A stretch of DNA of 64,000 bases from Halobacteriovorax sp. HLS (lineage in GTDB: Bacteria; Bdellovibrionota; Bacteriovoracia; Bacteriovoracales; Bacteriovoracaceae): assembly GCF_004006665.1 (NCBI RefSeq), contig NZ_QOCL01000003.1:705405-769404 (forward strand), written 5' to 3'. Positions 42,386 to 50,576 of the stretch are shown piece by piece. The translations under genes and the position numbers were made by a program. The first letter of the stretch is position 1; the number at the start of each line of letters is the position of its first letter. The notes beneath the pieces are model-generated. The model did not search any database. It was not told the origin of the DNA and saw only the letters and a program-made list of their open reading frames with translations.

Positions 42386-43622
42386 CAAAAATTTTATATT
42401 TGGATTTATCTTATTACTTCTTTCTAGTTGTTCACTTTTTATAGAGCTCGATCAACCAAAAGAAAAAATTGTATTCAACAATTTAAATAATCAAAAGTAT
42501 TGCAAAAAGAAAGACTCACTCGTATTAGCATCGCAGTCTGGTTCAGAAATGAAAGAAGTTAAAGATCAACTTCTTTCATATGCTAATAAGTATAAACTTT
42601 CACCTATAGAGGTTTTTACAAGTTGGGCCCTAATTCAACTCTATCTTAGGCCAGATCAAGTATCACCTAGCTCATCACTTCAGTTCATTGATACCAATAA
42701 AGATGATTTTGATTATTTTTCTTTCAATGAAAAGAAGTATAATGGCCGTCTTTACTTTGAATCCCTACAATCACTTCTTAAGAAGTATAATTCTAAGAGA
42801 TCGTTAAAAGAAATTGCACTAATTGTAGACAAAGTGATTTCACCATTTCAAGTAATCGATAAACAGCTCTCGAACTTCTTATATAAGAATCGTCAAAGTA
42901 TATCTGAAAACAATTCATCGAAGAGTATCTATTTTAAAGGCCATCAAGTTTTACGAGAAGGTGAGGCCCTTAGAAGTTACTCAATGGAAAATCTTCTCAA
43001 AAATGTAAAATTAAAAAAGAGAAAAGCAAATAACTTTCTTTTTACAGAAAAAATAGGAAATGACACCTACGTCAAGTGTAACTTTGATCTTAATATCTAT
43101 AGAAAAGGTATTTACTTAATTGAAGATAATGATGGAGAAAACTCTCATCCATTTGCTATAACCTATGCTGGTCAAACCTTCATGGCGATGACGTCGCAAC
43201 TTACAGACCCTAAAAAGCTACATAAGAACACCTATAATTTTAATTCAACTTCAACTCAGACACATAAAGCTATATGTAAAGTCACCAGAGGAAATAAACA
43301 GATCACTATGATATCTTCAAGTGGTAGAGATTCCGGTCAACACTTATTTAATTTACTCGATTATAAAATTTCAAGTTCAAAGAATAGAGATGAATTGATT
43401 GAAATCCTTAATTTCCCACGCTACTTATTTCTGTTAAACCCTAAAAGAATGATTTATGAATCTAGTAGGTCTAGCAGCTCGCAAATTCAAAGTTTCTTAG
43501 ACACCGGGTTTCCAATTTATCACTATCAAAATCTAGGAAATATTTGGGTCAGCTACCAAATAGATGGTAAGAGTGGCTTAATTTTAGATGGTAGGCGCAA
43601 GAGCTCACTGTCATGTTTATAA
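42372..43622 (+). CDS. Unknown lipoprotein
   Basis: 416 residues from the ATG at 42372; an earlier in-frame ATG three codons upstream would lengthen the signal needlessly. The lipobox is LLSSC (Cys20). Mostly helical to about residue 180, then beta-rich with the segments ENSHPFAITYAGQTFMAM and NLGNIWVSYQIDGKSGLI. No family recognised. It is sandwiched between two overlapping neighbours (14 and 10 bases), so the four genes from 42023 to 44789 form one transcription unit. Confidence 0.72.
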   Translation: MTLFSKNFIFGFILLLLSSCSLFIELDQPKEKIVFNNLNNQKYCKKKDSLVLASQSGSEMKEVKDQLLSYANKYKLSPIEVFTSWALIQLYLRPDQVSPSSSLQFIDTNKDDFDYFSFNEKKYNGRLYFESLQSLLKKYNSKRSLKEIALIVDKVISPFQVIDKQLSNFLYKNRQSISENNSSKSIYFKGHQVLREGEALRSYSMENLLKNVKLKKRKANNFLFTEKIGNDTYVKCNFDLNIYRKGIYLIEDNDGENSHPFAITYAGQTFMAMTSQLTDPKKLHKNTYNFNSTSTQTHKAICKVTRGNKQITMISSSGRDSGQHLFNLLDYKISSSKNRDELIEILNFPRYLFLLNPKRMIYESSRSSSSQIQSFLDTGFPIYHYQNLGNIWVSYQIDGKSGLILDGRRKSSLSCL

Positions 43623-43861
43623 TTGAAATATTCGGTAATGCCTCTCAGTCAACAGTAAAAAAACTTACAGTTCAGAAGTTAGATTATTCACTTACTCTGC
43701 TCACTTTTTTGAGAAATAACTCTATACCTGTTGCCAGCAGCTGCAATGGAGAGGGTGTATGTAAAAAGTGTCTTGTAAACACTGATATTGTTAGTTGTGA
43801 GCTAAAAATGAGTGAAATTAAACAATGGCAGAATAAGACTATTATTATCGATTACTTATAA
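43613..43861 (+). CDS. Mini 2Fe-2S ferredoxin-like protein with a shortened cluster loop
   Basis: 82 residues, no signal peptide. A beta-grasp start (MFIIEIFGNASQSTVKKLTV) and the cluster loop CNGEGVCKKC (C44, C50, C53) match CX5CX2C ferredoxins. The fourth cysteine normally lies about 30 or more residues further on; here C62 follows after only eight and the protein ends at 82, so the loop is compressed. It may hold a cluster in an unusual way, or be a degenerate relic. Overlaps the lipoprotein gene by ten bases. Confidence 0.7.
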   Translation: MFIIEIFGNASQSTVKKLTVQKLDYSLTLLTFLRNNSIPVASSCNGEGVCKKCLVNTDIVSCELKMSEIKQWQNKTIIIDYL

Positions 43862-43916
43862 TTTTTCCTTGCTAACCCCTGTAAAGCTTCTTTAGAATAT
43901 CTGTAAAGGAAATTAA

Positions 43917-44789
43917 ATGTTGCTAATGAAGGCTTTAAAATTTCTTTCTCTTTTACTTGTGTCAAAATCTGTTTTTGCAATAAGTATTTCTACATACAAT
44001 ATCAGAAATTTCGATAGTAACTCTCCTTTTTCTACAGATGTAGATAACTTAGTCGAAATAATAAAGAGTCTAGATAGTGAAATAATGGTATTCCAAGAAA
44101 TTGTAGATACTGCTGGCTTTAAGAATCTAATTACAAGAAATACCAAATTTCAAAAGGTCATTTTTTCTAGTTGCGGCGGTTTCGGCAGACAGAAGCTAGC
44201 TCTAACTTACGATACAAGAAAGTATCGATTCCTAAAGTTAATAGAAGATACAGGCTTTTCAAAATCTATCAGTTGCAACAAAGGCGTGAGACCACTTTTA
44301 AAAGTTAAGTTAAGATCAATCCAAGACAAGACAGACTTTTGGGTTCTTATTGCTCACTTTAAGGCCGGTGCTTCAAGTAGAGATGTAGCATTTAGGAAAA
44401 AACAATTTTCTCTACTTACTAAAACCATTTCTAATCTAGAAAATTATATCATCCTCGGTGATCTTAACACCACTAGGATTGATAGCTCTGTTGGGGATTA
44501 CTACTTCGAATTTGTTGAAAAGAATTCTTTATTAAGTTCCACAAATAGTATTCAATGTACGAGCTACTGGTCAGGTGGTATTAGCGATGGTCTTTTTTAT
44601 CCAAGTAAATTAGATCATATTTTAGTTTCAACTAAGCTTAGAAGTATCTATGGTTCACATAAATTTTCGACACATTCTCATTGCAAGAAAGTGAAATGTT
44701 CTGTCTCTAACGCTCGAGAGCTAGGAAGTAGTTTTGAAAATGTAAGTGATCACTGTCCAATAAAATTAGATTTAACGAAAGGATTTTAA
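43917..44789 (+). CDS. Exported endonuclease/exonuclease/phosphatase-family protein
   Basis: 290 residues with AAAGGA six bases before the ATG and a signal peptide (to VFA, about residue 22). The EEP fold is plain: ISTYNIRNFDS, catalytic Glu in MVFQEI, IAHFKAG, GDLNTTRIDS, LDHILVS and the terminal SDHCPIKLDL. Such secreted enzymes are usually DNases or phosphodiesterases. Two cysteine pairs in the second half may be disulfides. For an organism feeding on lysed cells a secreted nuclease makes sense; that is inference. Confidence 0.88.
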   Translation: MLLMKALKFLSLLLVSKSVFAISISTYNIRNFDSNSPFSTDVDNLVEIIKSLDSEIMVFQEIVDTAGFKNLITRNTKFQKVIFSSCGGFGRQKLALTYDTRKYRFLKLIEDTGFSKSISCNKGVRPLLKVKLRSIQDKTDFWVLIAHFKAGASSRDVAFRKKQFSLLTKTISNLENYIILGDLNTTRIDSSVGDYYFEFVEKNSLLSSTNSIQCTSYWSGGISDGLFYPSKLDHILVSTKLRSIYGSHKFSTHSHCKKVKCSVSNARELGSSFENVSDHCPIKLDLTKGF

Positions 44790-44790
44790 T

Positions 44791-45384
44791 TTGAGATATT
44801 TGTCATTTGATATTGAGGCCACAGGTTTGGCCGAAAACGATTATATGATCGAATTTGGAATGATTCCATTTTGTGCTGTCACAGGTGAGATGAATTATGA
44901 TCTTCAAAGAAATTGGTATATAAAGTGTCCTAGTTTTGAAGAATTGAAACCTCGTCTAGATCAATGGGTAATTGATCATAATGAAGAGCTGATTAATAAG
45001 GCCCACGAAGATGGACAAGAGCTAAGTGCATTTAAAAAGCTTTTTGAGGACTACCTAATGTCTGAAGAAGTTAAAGAATATTTTGGAAAAGACCAGGGAA
45101 ATAAGATCGTTCTTTTTGGCAAATCCATGAATGCTATTGATCTTCCATTTATGAATAGAGATTTGGGTTGGAACTTTATGCGTGAACATTTTCACCATCA
45201 AGTTCTAGATCTATCAAGTGTCGTTAGAAGCTTATGTGATTTAAAAATTCTACCTGAGACTTGTCAATCAGGCTCAGGTCTTATGAAACATTTTGATATG
45301 GGAGATGTCGCTCACACAGCTCTTGAAGACGCAGTAAATACAGCGAAGCTCTATCTAAAGATTAAAGAGAGTTGTCTTAAATAG
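44791..45384 (+). CDS. DnaQ-like (DEDD) 3'-5' exonuclease
   Basis: 197 residues from a TTG start one base after the nuclease gene, with AAAGG upstream. Motif Exo I is LSFDIEATGLAE, Exo II lies in FGKSMNAIDLPFMNRDL, and Exo III in VAHTALEDAVNTA, giving the DEDDh set (Asp, Glu, Asp, His, Asp). Length and motifs are like oligoribonuclease and other single-domain DnaQ proteins. The substrate is unknown. Meets the convergent M23 peptidase gene two bases away. Confidence 0.85.
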   Translation: MRYLSFDIEATGLAENDYMIEFGMIPFCAVTGEMNYDLQRNWYIKCPSFEELKPRLDQWVIDHNEELINKAHEDGQELSAFKKLFEDYLMSEEVKEYFGKDQGNKIVLFGKSMNAIDLPFMNRDLGWNFMREHFHHQVLDLSSVVRSLCDLKILPETCQSGSGLMKHFDMGDVAHTALEDAVNTAKLYLKIKESCLK

Positions 45385-45386
45385 AG

Positions 45387-46040
45387 CTATTTTGCCTTGT
45401 AGCTAACAAATTTCTTTGGATTCAAGGCCTTTGAGTTTCTTCTAATTTCAAAATGTAGGTGTGGACCAGTAGATCTTCCAGTTGAACCAACTGTGGCAAT
45501 AACTTGTCCCTTATGAACTTTTTGATCTTTACGTGTAAAGTTCTTATCAGCATGTGCGTACACTGAAAATAGTCCGTTCTTGTGGGCGATCACCGTAATA
45601 TTACCATAGGCCCCTAAATTTCTCCCAGAGTACACAACAACACCATTATCAACCGCAACAATGTGAGATCCCGTACGAGCAGGAATATCTATTCCGTCAT
45701 GATGACGTCCCCAACGACTACCAAAATTTGATGATACTCTAGAACTTGATGGAACAGGCCACATATAACGACCAGATGCCATATACTGAGCTGTACTAGC
45801 AGGCATTCGATATTTTTTAGCTCCCAAAATTCCTCTTTGAAGAGGAACAAAGAACCATTCTCCAACCCTTAGTTGTTTACTCTTATTGGCCTCTTTTAGA
45901 GTCCATTCTTCAGTTTTAAATTCTTTAGCTAACTTCTTATATGTATCACCTTTTCTAATCTGTACATATTGGCCACTGCCCATATGAGAACATGATATTG
46001 TAAGAAGTCCGAAAGCCAAAATAATGGCAATAAGTCTCAC
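45387..46040 (-). CDS. LysM plus M23 metallopeptidase lipoprotein (NlpD/EnvC-type)
   Basis: 217 residues. Lipobox TISC (Cys17); LysM domain about 25-68 (YVQIRKGDTYKKLAKEF); M23 peptidase domain about 95-210 with HHDGIDIPAR and the HxH zinc motif GPHLHFEIR. The zinc residues (His/Asp in HHDGID, His in HAHADK, HxH) look complete, so unlike E. coli NlpD it may be an active murein endopeptidase. It follows surE by 33 bases; nlpD downstream of surE is common in proteobacteria. Confidence 0.9.
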   Translation of the reverse strand: MRLIAIILAFGLLTISCSHMGSGQYVQIRKGDTYKKLAKEFKTEEWTLKEANKSKQLRVGEWFFVPLQRGILGAKKYRMPASTAQYMASGRYMWPVPSSSRVSSNFGSRWGRHHDGIDIPARTGSHIVAVDNGVVVYSGRNLGAYGNITVIAHKNGLFSVYAHADKNFTRKDQKVHKGQVIATVGSTGRSTGPHLHFEIRRNSKALNPKKFVSYKAK

Positions 46041-46073
46041 TAATTCCCCCCAAAATGGCCTTCTATGAACTTA

Positions 46074-46853
46074 TTAACTCAGTTGAGAGATAAATTCTTG
46101 CCACTTTGGATAATCATCGGCAGATTTTTCCAAAAGGTTTAATGGTCCTATGGATATTTTATTCTGATCAATGGCCGAGCAATCCGATCCGATAGCTTCA
46201 TCATGTCCTTTGTAGACGCCACCAATCCAGTAGTAATCTCTATTTCTGAAGTCAGTTCGTTCTTGAATATCTTCAGAATACTTTCTAAAGCCTAGATTAG
46301 TGATCTCTACGCCTTTAATCTCTTCTTCTAATACGTCAGGGACATTAACATTTAGAACGGTCATAGGCTCAATATATTGGTGTACGTTATTTAGGACTAA
46401 TTTCTTAATAAAATTGGCCGCTGTCACAAAGTATTCGTCCTTTGGAGGATGATTAGACTGAAAATCCATCGTTGAACTAACGGCAATACTTGGAATATTT
46501 CTAAATGTGGCCTCTCTAGCAGCAGCAACTGTTCCTGAATAATAGATATCTTGACCTAGATTTGCTCCTCTATTGATTCCAGAAATAAATAAATCTACTT
46601 TTTTATCTTTTAGAACACTTGCTAGACCCATGAGAGCACAATCTGCTGGGTAACCACTGCATCCATAGATATTTTCACCGATTTGGGCCAGTCTGAGTGG
46701 ATGATCTAAAGTTAAAGTGTGTCCCGTAGTACTTCTCTCTTCAAGAGGTGCAACCATAGTTACATTAGCGATGTCTTTAAGTGTTTGATATAGAATATTA
46801 ATACCTGGCGCATAAACACCATCATCATTACTAATTAGAATATTTAATGCCAT
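46074..46853 (-). CDS. surE: 5'/3'-nucleotidase SurE
   Basis: 259 residues. N-terminal ISNDDGVYAPGI with the metal-binding Asp pair, the loop ERSTTGHTLTLDHPLRL, and the catalytic segment SGINRGANLGQDIYYSGTVAAA are diagnostic. SurE dephosphorylates nucleoside monophosphates in the cytoplasm. The M23 lipoprotein gene follows. Confidence 0.95.
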   Translation of the reverse strand: MALNILISNDDGVYAPGINILYQTLKDIANVTMVAPLEERSTTGHTLTLDHPLRLAQIGENIYGCSGYPADCALMGLASVLKDKKVDLFISGINRGANLGQDIYYSGTVAAAREATFRNIPSIAVSSTMDFQSNHPPKDEYFVTAANFIKKLVLNNVHQYIEPMTVLNVNVPDVLEEEIKGVEITNLGFRKYSEDIQERTDFRNRDYYWIGGVYKGHDEAIGSDCSAIDQNKISIGPLNLLEKSADDYPKWQEFISQLS

Positions 46854-46909
46854 TATGGACCTCCAGATTGGTCCATAATATTGCTAAAATTTATGAATAT
46901 GTAAAGGAG

Positions 46910-47575
46910 CTAGAGAGAAAGTTCTTGTAAATAACGGACATGGTCTTGCATCTTAGACAAGTCCACATTTCGATAACAAACTTCAACTTTATTATTAATT
47001 GCCATGGAGATTATATCAAAATCAAAGTACTCAACAATTGAGCTAAAAAGATTACTGTCCCAATCTAAATTAAGTATAAGTAATCCACTCTCATCAAGAA
47101 ATAACTTAGAGAATGTTGCGTGAAGATTAACCGAAAGATTGTGAAGTGTAACTTTATTATGCGCGTCTAATAAATCAGTGAAAGAGAGATTAATACCTTT
47201 TAAAAGATTTGAAGATGAAATATTGGCCATATTCTTTGAGTCAGACTGGTAATGCCAAATATAAGACATTCCAAATGACTCGTAGAAACTCGCGCTCTGA
47301 TCGTCAGAAAACTCTAGAATAATATTTTCTTTTTTACATTTTGTTTGGGCAACTTCGATAATACTTTCTATAACAAAATCTGCTTCATTTTCAAAAAGTA
47401 GATAAATCTGATCATCATGGGAAACTTCATCTAAAAGCTCTTCAAAAATATGCTTTTGTAGAAAGTTAAAACTACGAACTCTAAAATCAAAACTTAAATC
47501 CTTAAGTCCACTTTGCTTAAGTCTTTGTACTGTTCTTTTATCGTAAATGCCTTCAACACGTAGTCTACTGTCCAT
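46910..47575 (-). CDS. Unknown protein resembling a degenerate TrpF (phosphoribosylanthranilate isomerase)
   Basis: 221 residues, no signal peptide. The start RLRVEGIYDKRTVQRLKQSG followed by FDFRVRSF echoes the opening of TrpF (KxCGxT, GFxFxxxSPR), and the end, FDIISMAINNKVEV then DLSKMQDHVRYL, echoes its VDVSSGVE and final helix. The catalytic Cys position reads Glu, and the SSGVE phosphate site is not conserved, so TrpF activity is unlikely. It follows a TrpG/PabA-like amidotransferase by ten bases. The relationship is my reading by eye and needs a profile or structure search. Confidence 0.55.
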   Translation of the reverse strand: MDSRLRVEGIYDKRTVQRLKQSGLKDLSFDFRVRSFNFLQKHIFEELLDEVSHDDQIYLLFENEADFVIESIIEVAQTKCKKENIILEFSDDQSASFYESFGMSYIWHYQSDSKNMANISSSNLLKGINLSFTDLLDAHNKVTLHNLSVNLHATFSKLFLDESGLLILNLDWDSNLFSSIVEYFDFDIISMAINNKVEVCYRNVDLSKMQDHVRYLQELSL

Positions 47576-47584
47576 TAAAATATT

Positions 47585-48157
47585 TTACACTAAACATTGT
47601 TTAAAAAATGCTTTTGGGCAAGAAGTACCGACAGATTCAGGATGAAATTGATAAGTAGTTATATTTTCTGAAAAACTTGCCAATAATAAACCCTCAGAGT
47701 CGGATAACTCATAAGAGAAAATACTAGAAACTTCATCTGCTACTATGGCCCATGAGTTGTAATGCTGTACTAGAAAAGACTCTCCTTTTAGAGAGGTATT
47801 TAGAATTTTATGATCATTAAAGCTAATTTTCCTTTGCTGACCATGAATAGGATTTTCCAATTGAGTAATAGATCTATCTAGAGCAATATGAATGAGTTGA
47901 TGACCTAGGCAAATACCAAGTAAGTGTATTTGAGACTTTCTTGCAGCTGCAATTAGCAGTTTTGTGAACTCGGTAAAACTTGAATATTCATTAACTATTC
48001 CAGGTCCTGGACCTAAGCAAATAATATCAAATTCTAAATAATCAACTTTTGAAAATTCTAAATATGAGACGACTTCTACATTTTGAGTAATGCATAGGAA
48101 TTCGTTGTAAATATTAAAAGTGAAGCTGTCAGCAAAGTCGATAATAAGAACTTTCAT
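47585..48157 (-). CDS. Glutamine amidotransferase (TrpG/PabA-like)
   Basis: About 190 residues from the Met of KVLIIDFADSFTFNIYNE, one base from the lptD stop; a start 39 bases further up is possible. Class I amidotransferase triad: Cys in LLGICLGHQL, His and Glu in QFHPESVG. The GPGPG loop (CLGPGPGIVNEY) is the TrpG/PabA oxyanion motif. It hydrolyses glutamine and channels ammonia to chorismate in PabB or TrpE. No PabB/TrpE gene is in the window, so p-aminobenzoate (folate) and anthranilate (tryptophan) remain equally possible; folC in the same operon favours folate slightly. Confidence 0.85.
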   Translation of the reverse strand: MKVLIIDFADSFTFNIYNEFLCITQNVEVVSYLEFSKVDYLEFDIICLGPGPGIVNEYSSFTEFTKLLIAAARKSQIHLLGICLGHQLIHIALDRSITQLENPIHGQQRKISFNDHKILNTSLKGESFLVQHYNSWAIVADEVSSIFSYELSDSEGLLLASFSENITTYQFHPESVGTSCPKAFFKQCLV

Positions 48158-48158
48158 T

Positions 48159-50576
48159 TTAGAATCCACTAAAATCTGAAAAACCATTAGAGTCAAAGTT
48201 CACGTAAAAATTAAACCTAATAGATTTTTTAATCTCAGAAGTCTCATATTTAATATCGGCTTTCCAGCAATTATTAGTAGGAATATACTGTAGCTGATAA
48301 CGACTTCTCGTAAGTTCACTCTTATCAATATCATAGAAGTAATTGAGACCACCATAAAAAGTACTACTTAACTTGAACGTAGTATTTAGTTCAACATTCT
48401 TATTAATTGGTGTTGTAAAAGAGTCATAGTTAAAACCAACACCATAGCTTAAATTCTCTAATGTGTGAGAAGTACCCATTGAGATAAGATGCTCATTGGT
48501 TTTATGGAAGAAGTAATCAGATGCATAAAACGACAGTGAATCCAAGTTAAATCCTGTCGTCGTATAAAGTCTCGTAAGTCCTCTACTTAAGTCATTCTCA
48601 TCTTCAGTGAACACATAACCTTGGGAAACATCGAAGTACGCTACCCTAGTATATTCAAAGTTATCCCTTAAGTGAGTACCATCTTTTAGAATATTAAATG
48701 TCTTCGCCTTCTTCTTAATTAATGAATTATTCCACTGTAGCTCTAGAGTATTTGAGATAGGAATCGAAGTACGTGAAGAAACTTGGTTTAGCTCAGTCTC
48801 TTTCTCTCTTATAGAGTCAATCGAATCAAACTGTCCATTTTCATTTTTGATTTGCTCCAAGAAACTACTATTGCCCTTAGTCTTTTGAGAAGATATATAA
48901 TAGTGCTTTAACTTATAGATTTGCGAGTGCTTGTAACTATTACGTGATACTCGATATTTATCATCAGTAAAAGTTTCAGAAATTTTTGGAACGGTACCAA
49001 TAAAGTTAGGAAAGTTTATGTCTTTTGTTTTAGTATCAATCTCTAAATCTTTAGACTTTTTTAAATCAATAGATTCAAGTGGAAGAGATTCATCATAGCT
49101 AAGTCCAAAAATCTTCTTGAGCTCAAATGAGACTTCACTTTCATATACAAAACCTTGTTTCGTAAATCCCTTATCGCGCTCTAAGTGGTTAAACCAATAT
49201 TGCTGTCTATCTAACACTACGGATGTTTTAAAATTAACCGGACCAAGATATCCAAGATCCCAAACAAGCTTAGGCTGAATATTTAATCTATTTGCATTTC
49301 TAATATAGTTAACTTCGTTGATATGGTTTTGTTTAAATACATTGAAGTCAGAATTCCATTGAAAGCTAAGACTCTTTGTTCCAAAGTTAGAACCTTGCAT
49401 TAAATAAAATGGAATAGTATCTAGACTGACCTTCGGTAAGGTCTGTACGTAATCATGATCAAATCCTTTTGCATTTTCATGTAAGAAGTTTCTCTTAAAG
49501 TCTGCCTCAGCACTGATATCAACAAGAGGAGTATAAATATTTACAAAAGTCTCAAGTCCAGAGTCCGTTGTGCGCATACGTTCATCGAAGAAGTCATCAT
49601 AGTCTCTGACTATATCCAAATCACTCATACCACTAAAGTATGCATGATGGTTTACACGATTACCTAAGAAGGAATGATGCTCATAATCCCCGCTTAATCT
49701 AAAGTTATGCACGCCAGAAGCTTCAGTATCTAATTTCTCAGGTTTCCAAATTCTATCGTTAACACCTAGAGAATTGAACTCCATCCAAGTTTCTTCTCTA
49801 AGTCGATGACGATATTGCAATTCAGAACCAAGGCCTCTTCTACCTTCGATCAAAGGAGTAAAAGTAGCGTCTTTATTGTCACTGATTGCCCAAAAATAAG
49901 GGACACCAAACTTAACACCATCTTCAGAATCAATTTTAAATTGTGGAAATAGGAAACCTGACTCTCTATCTTTCTTTATAGGAAGGACTATATAGGGTAC
50001 ATACATAACGACAACACCGTTAACTTTTATATACGCACTTGAAATTTTCACATATTCATTTTTAGTAATATAAACTTGTTCACCGAGTATACTCCATGAC
50101 TCAGGGCAATCTTTACAAGTAGAGTATTCGGCATTTTCACCGACAAAAACATTCTCAGATATTTTTGCCAAATACTTCCCTACAACGACGAACTGATCAC
50201 TAACAAGTCTACCGTTATAAACTCCCAAGTAAGACGTGTTGAGGTTATATTCCATCTTAGAGCCAAATACTGTCATATCACTCGTAATGTATCTAACATT
50301 ACCTAAAACTTCGGCCTCGCCAGTTTTAAAAGACACTGACGCTTTTTCACCATAAATAGAATTATTTTCGTGATTAATGATAACATTACCAACCGCTTCG
50401 AATTCGTTATTCTTAGTTTTACGGTAGGCCTTATCTGATAAAATCTGAACTTTATTTCCAAAAGAAAAATTTACTCGCTTCCCCTCTTGCGCAAATAAAT
50501 TAGAGTTCCAAAGAAGGAAAACGACGAATAAGATATTTTTGAACTTCACCAATGAAGTAATATGAACCAGTGACAA
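48159..50576 (-). CDS. lptD: LPS-assembly outer membrane protein LptD
   Basis: Up to 805 residues, from a TTG; a GTG at 50547-50549 opening KFKNILFVVFLLW is an alternative start giving a more normal signal peptide (cleaved after FAQ). An OstA/LptA-like N-terminal domain (VNFSFGNKVQILSDKA, FEAVGNVIINHENNSIYGEKA) is followed by the jelly-roll and barrel region (YVPYIVLPIKKDRESGFLFP, GLGSELQYRHRL). Barrel-like strands fill the rest. LptD inserts LPS into the outer leaflet. Its 5' end overlaps the end of folC by up to 77 bases, an unusually long overlap even from the GTG (50 bases). Confidence 0.9.
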   Translation of the reverse strand: MSLVHITSLVKFKNILFVVFLLWNSNLFAQEGKRVNFSFGNKVQILSDKAYRKTKNNEFEAVGNVIINHENNSIYGEKASVSFKTGEAEVLGNVRYITSDMTVFGSKMEYNLNTSYLGVYNGRLVSDQFVVVGKYLAKISENVFVGENAEYSTCKDCPESWSILGEQVYITKNEYVKISSAYIKVNGVVVMYVPYIVLPIKKDRESGFLFPQFKIDSEDGVKFGVPYFWAISDNKDATFTPLIEGRRGLGSELQYRHRLREETWMEFNSLGVNDRIWKPEKLDTEASGVHNFRLSGDYEHHSFLGNRVNHHAYFSGMSDLDIVRDYDDFFDERMRTTDSGLETFVNIYTPLVDISAEADFKRNFLHENAKGFDHDYVQTLPKVSLDTIPFYLMQGSNFGTKSLSFQWNSDFNVFKQNHINEVNYIRNANRLNIQPKLVWDLGYLGPVNFKTSVVLDRQQYWFNHLERDKGFTKQGFVYESEVSFELKKIFGLSYDESLPLESIDLKKSKDLEIDTKTKDINFPNFIGTVPKISETFTDDKYRVSRNSYKHSQIYKLKHYYISSQKTKGNSSFLEQIKNENGQFDSIDSIREKETELNQVSSRTSIPISNTLELQWNNSLIKKKAKTFNILKDGTHLRDNFEYTRVAYFDVSQGYVFTEDENDLSRGLTRLYTTTGFNLDSLSFYASDYFFHKTNEHLISMGTSHTLENLSYGVGFNYDSFTTPINKNVELNTTFKLSSTFYGGLNYFYDIDKSELTRSRYQLQYIPTNNCWKADIKYETSEIKKSIRFNFYVNFDSNGFSDFSGF

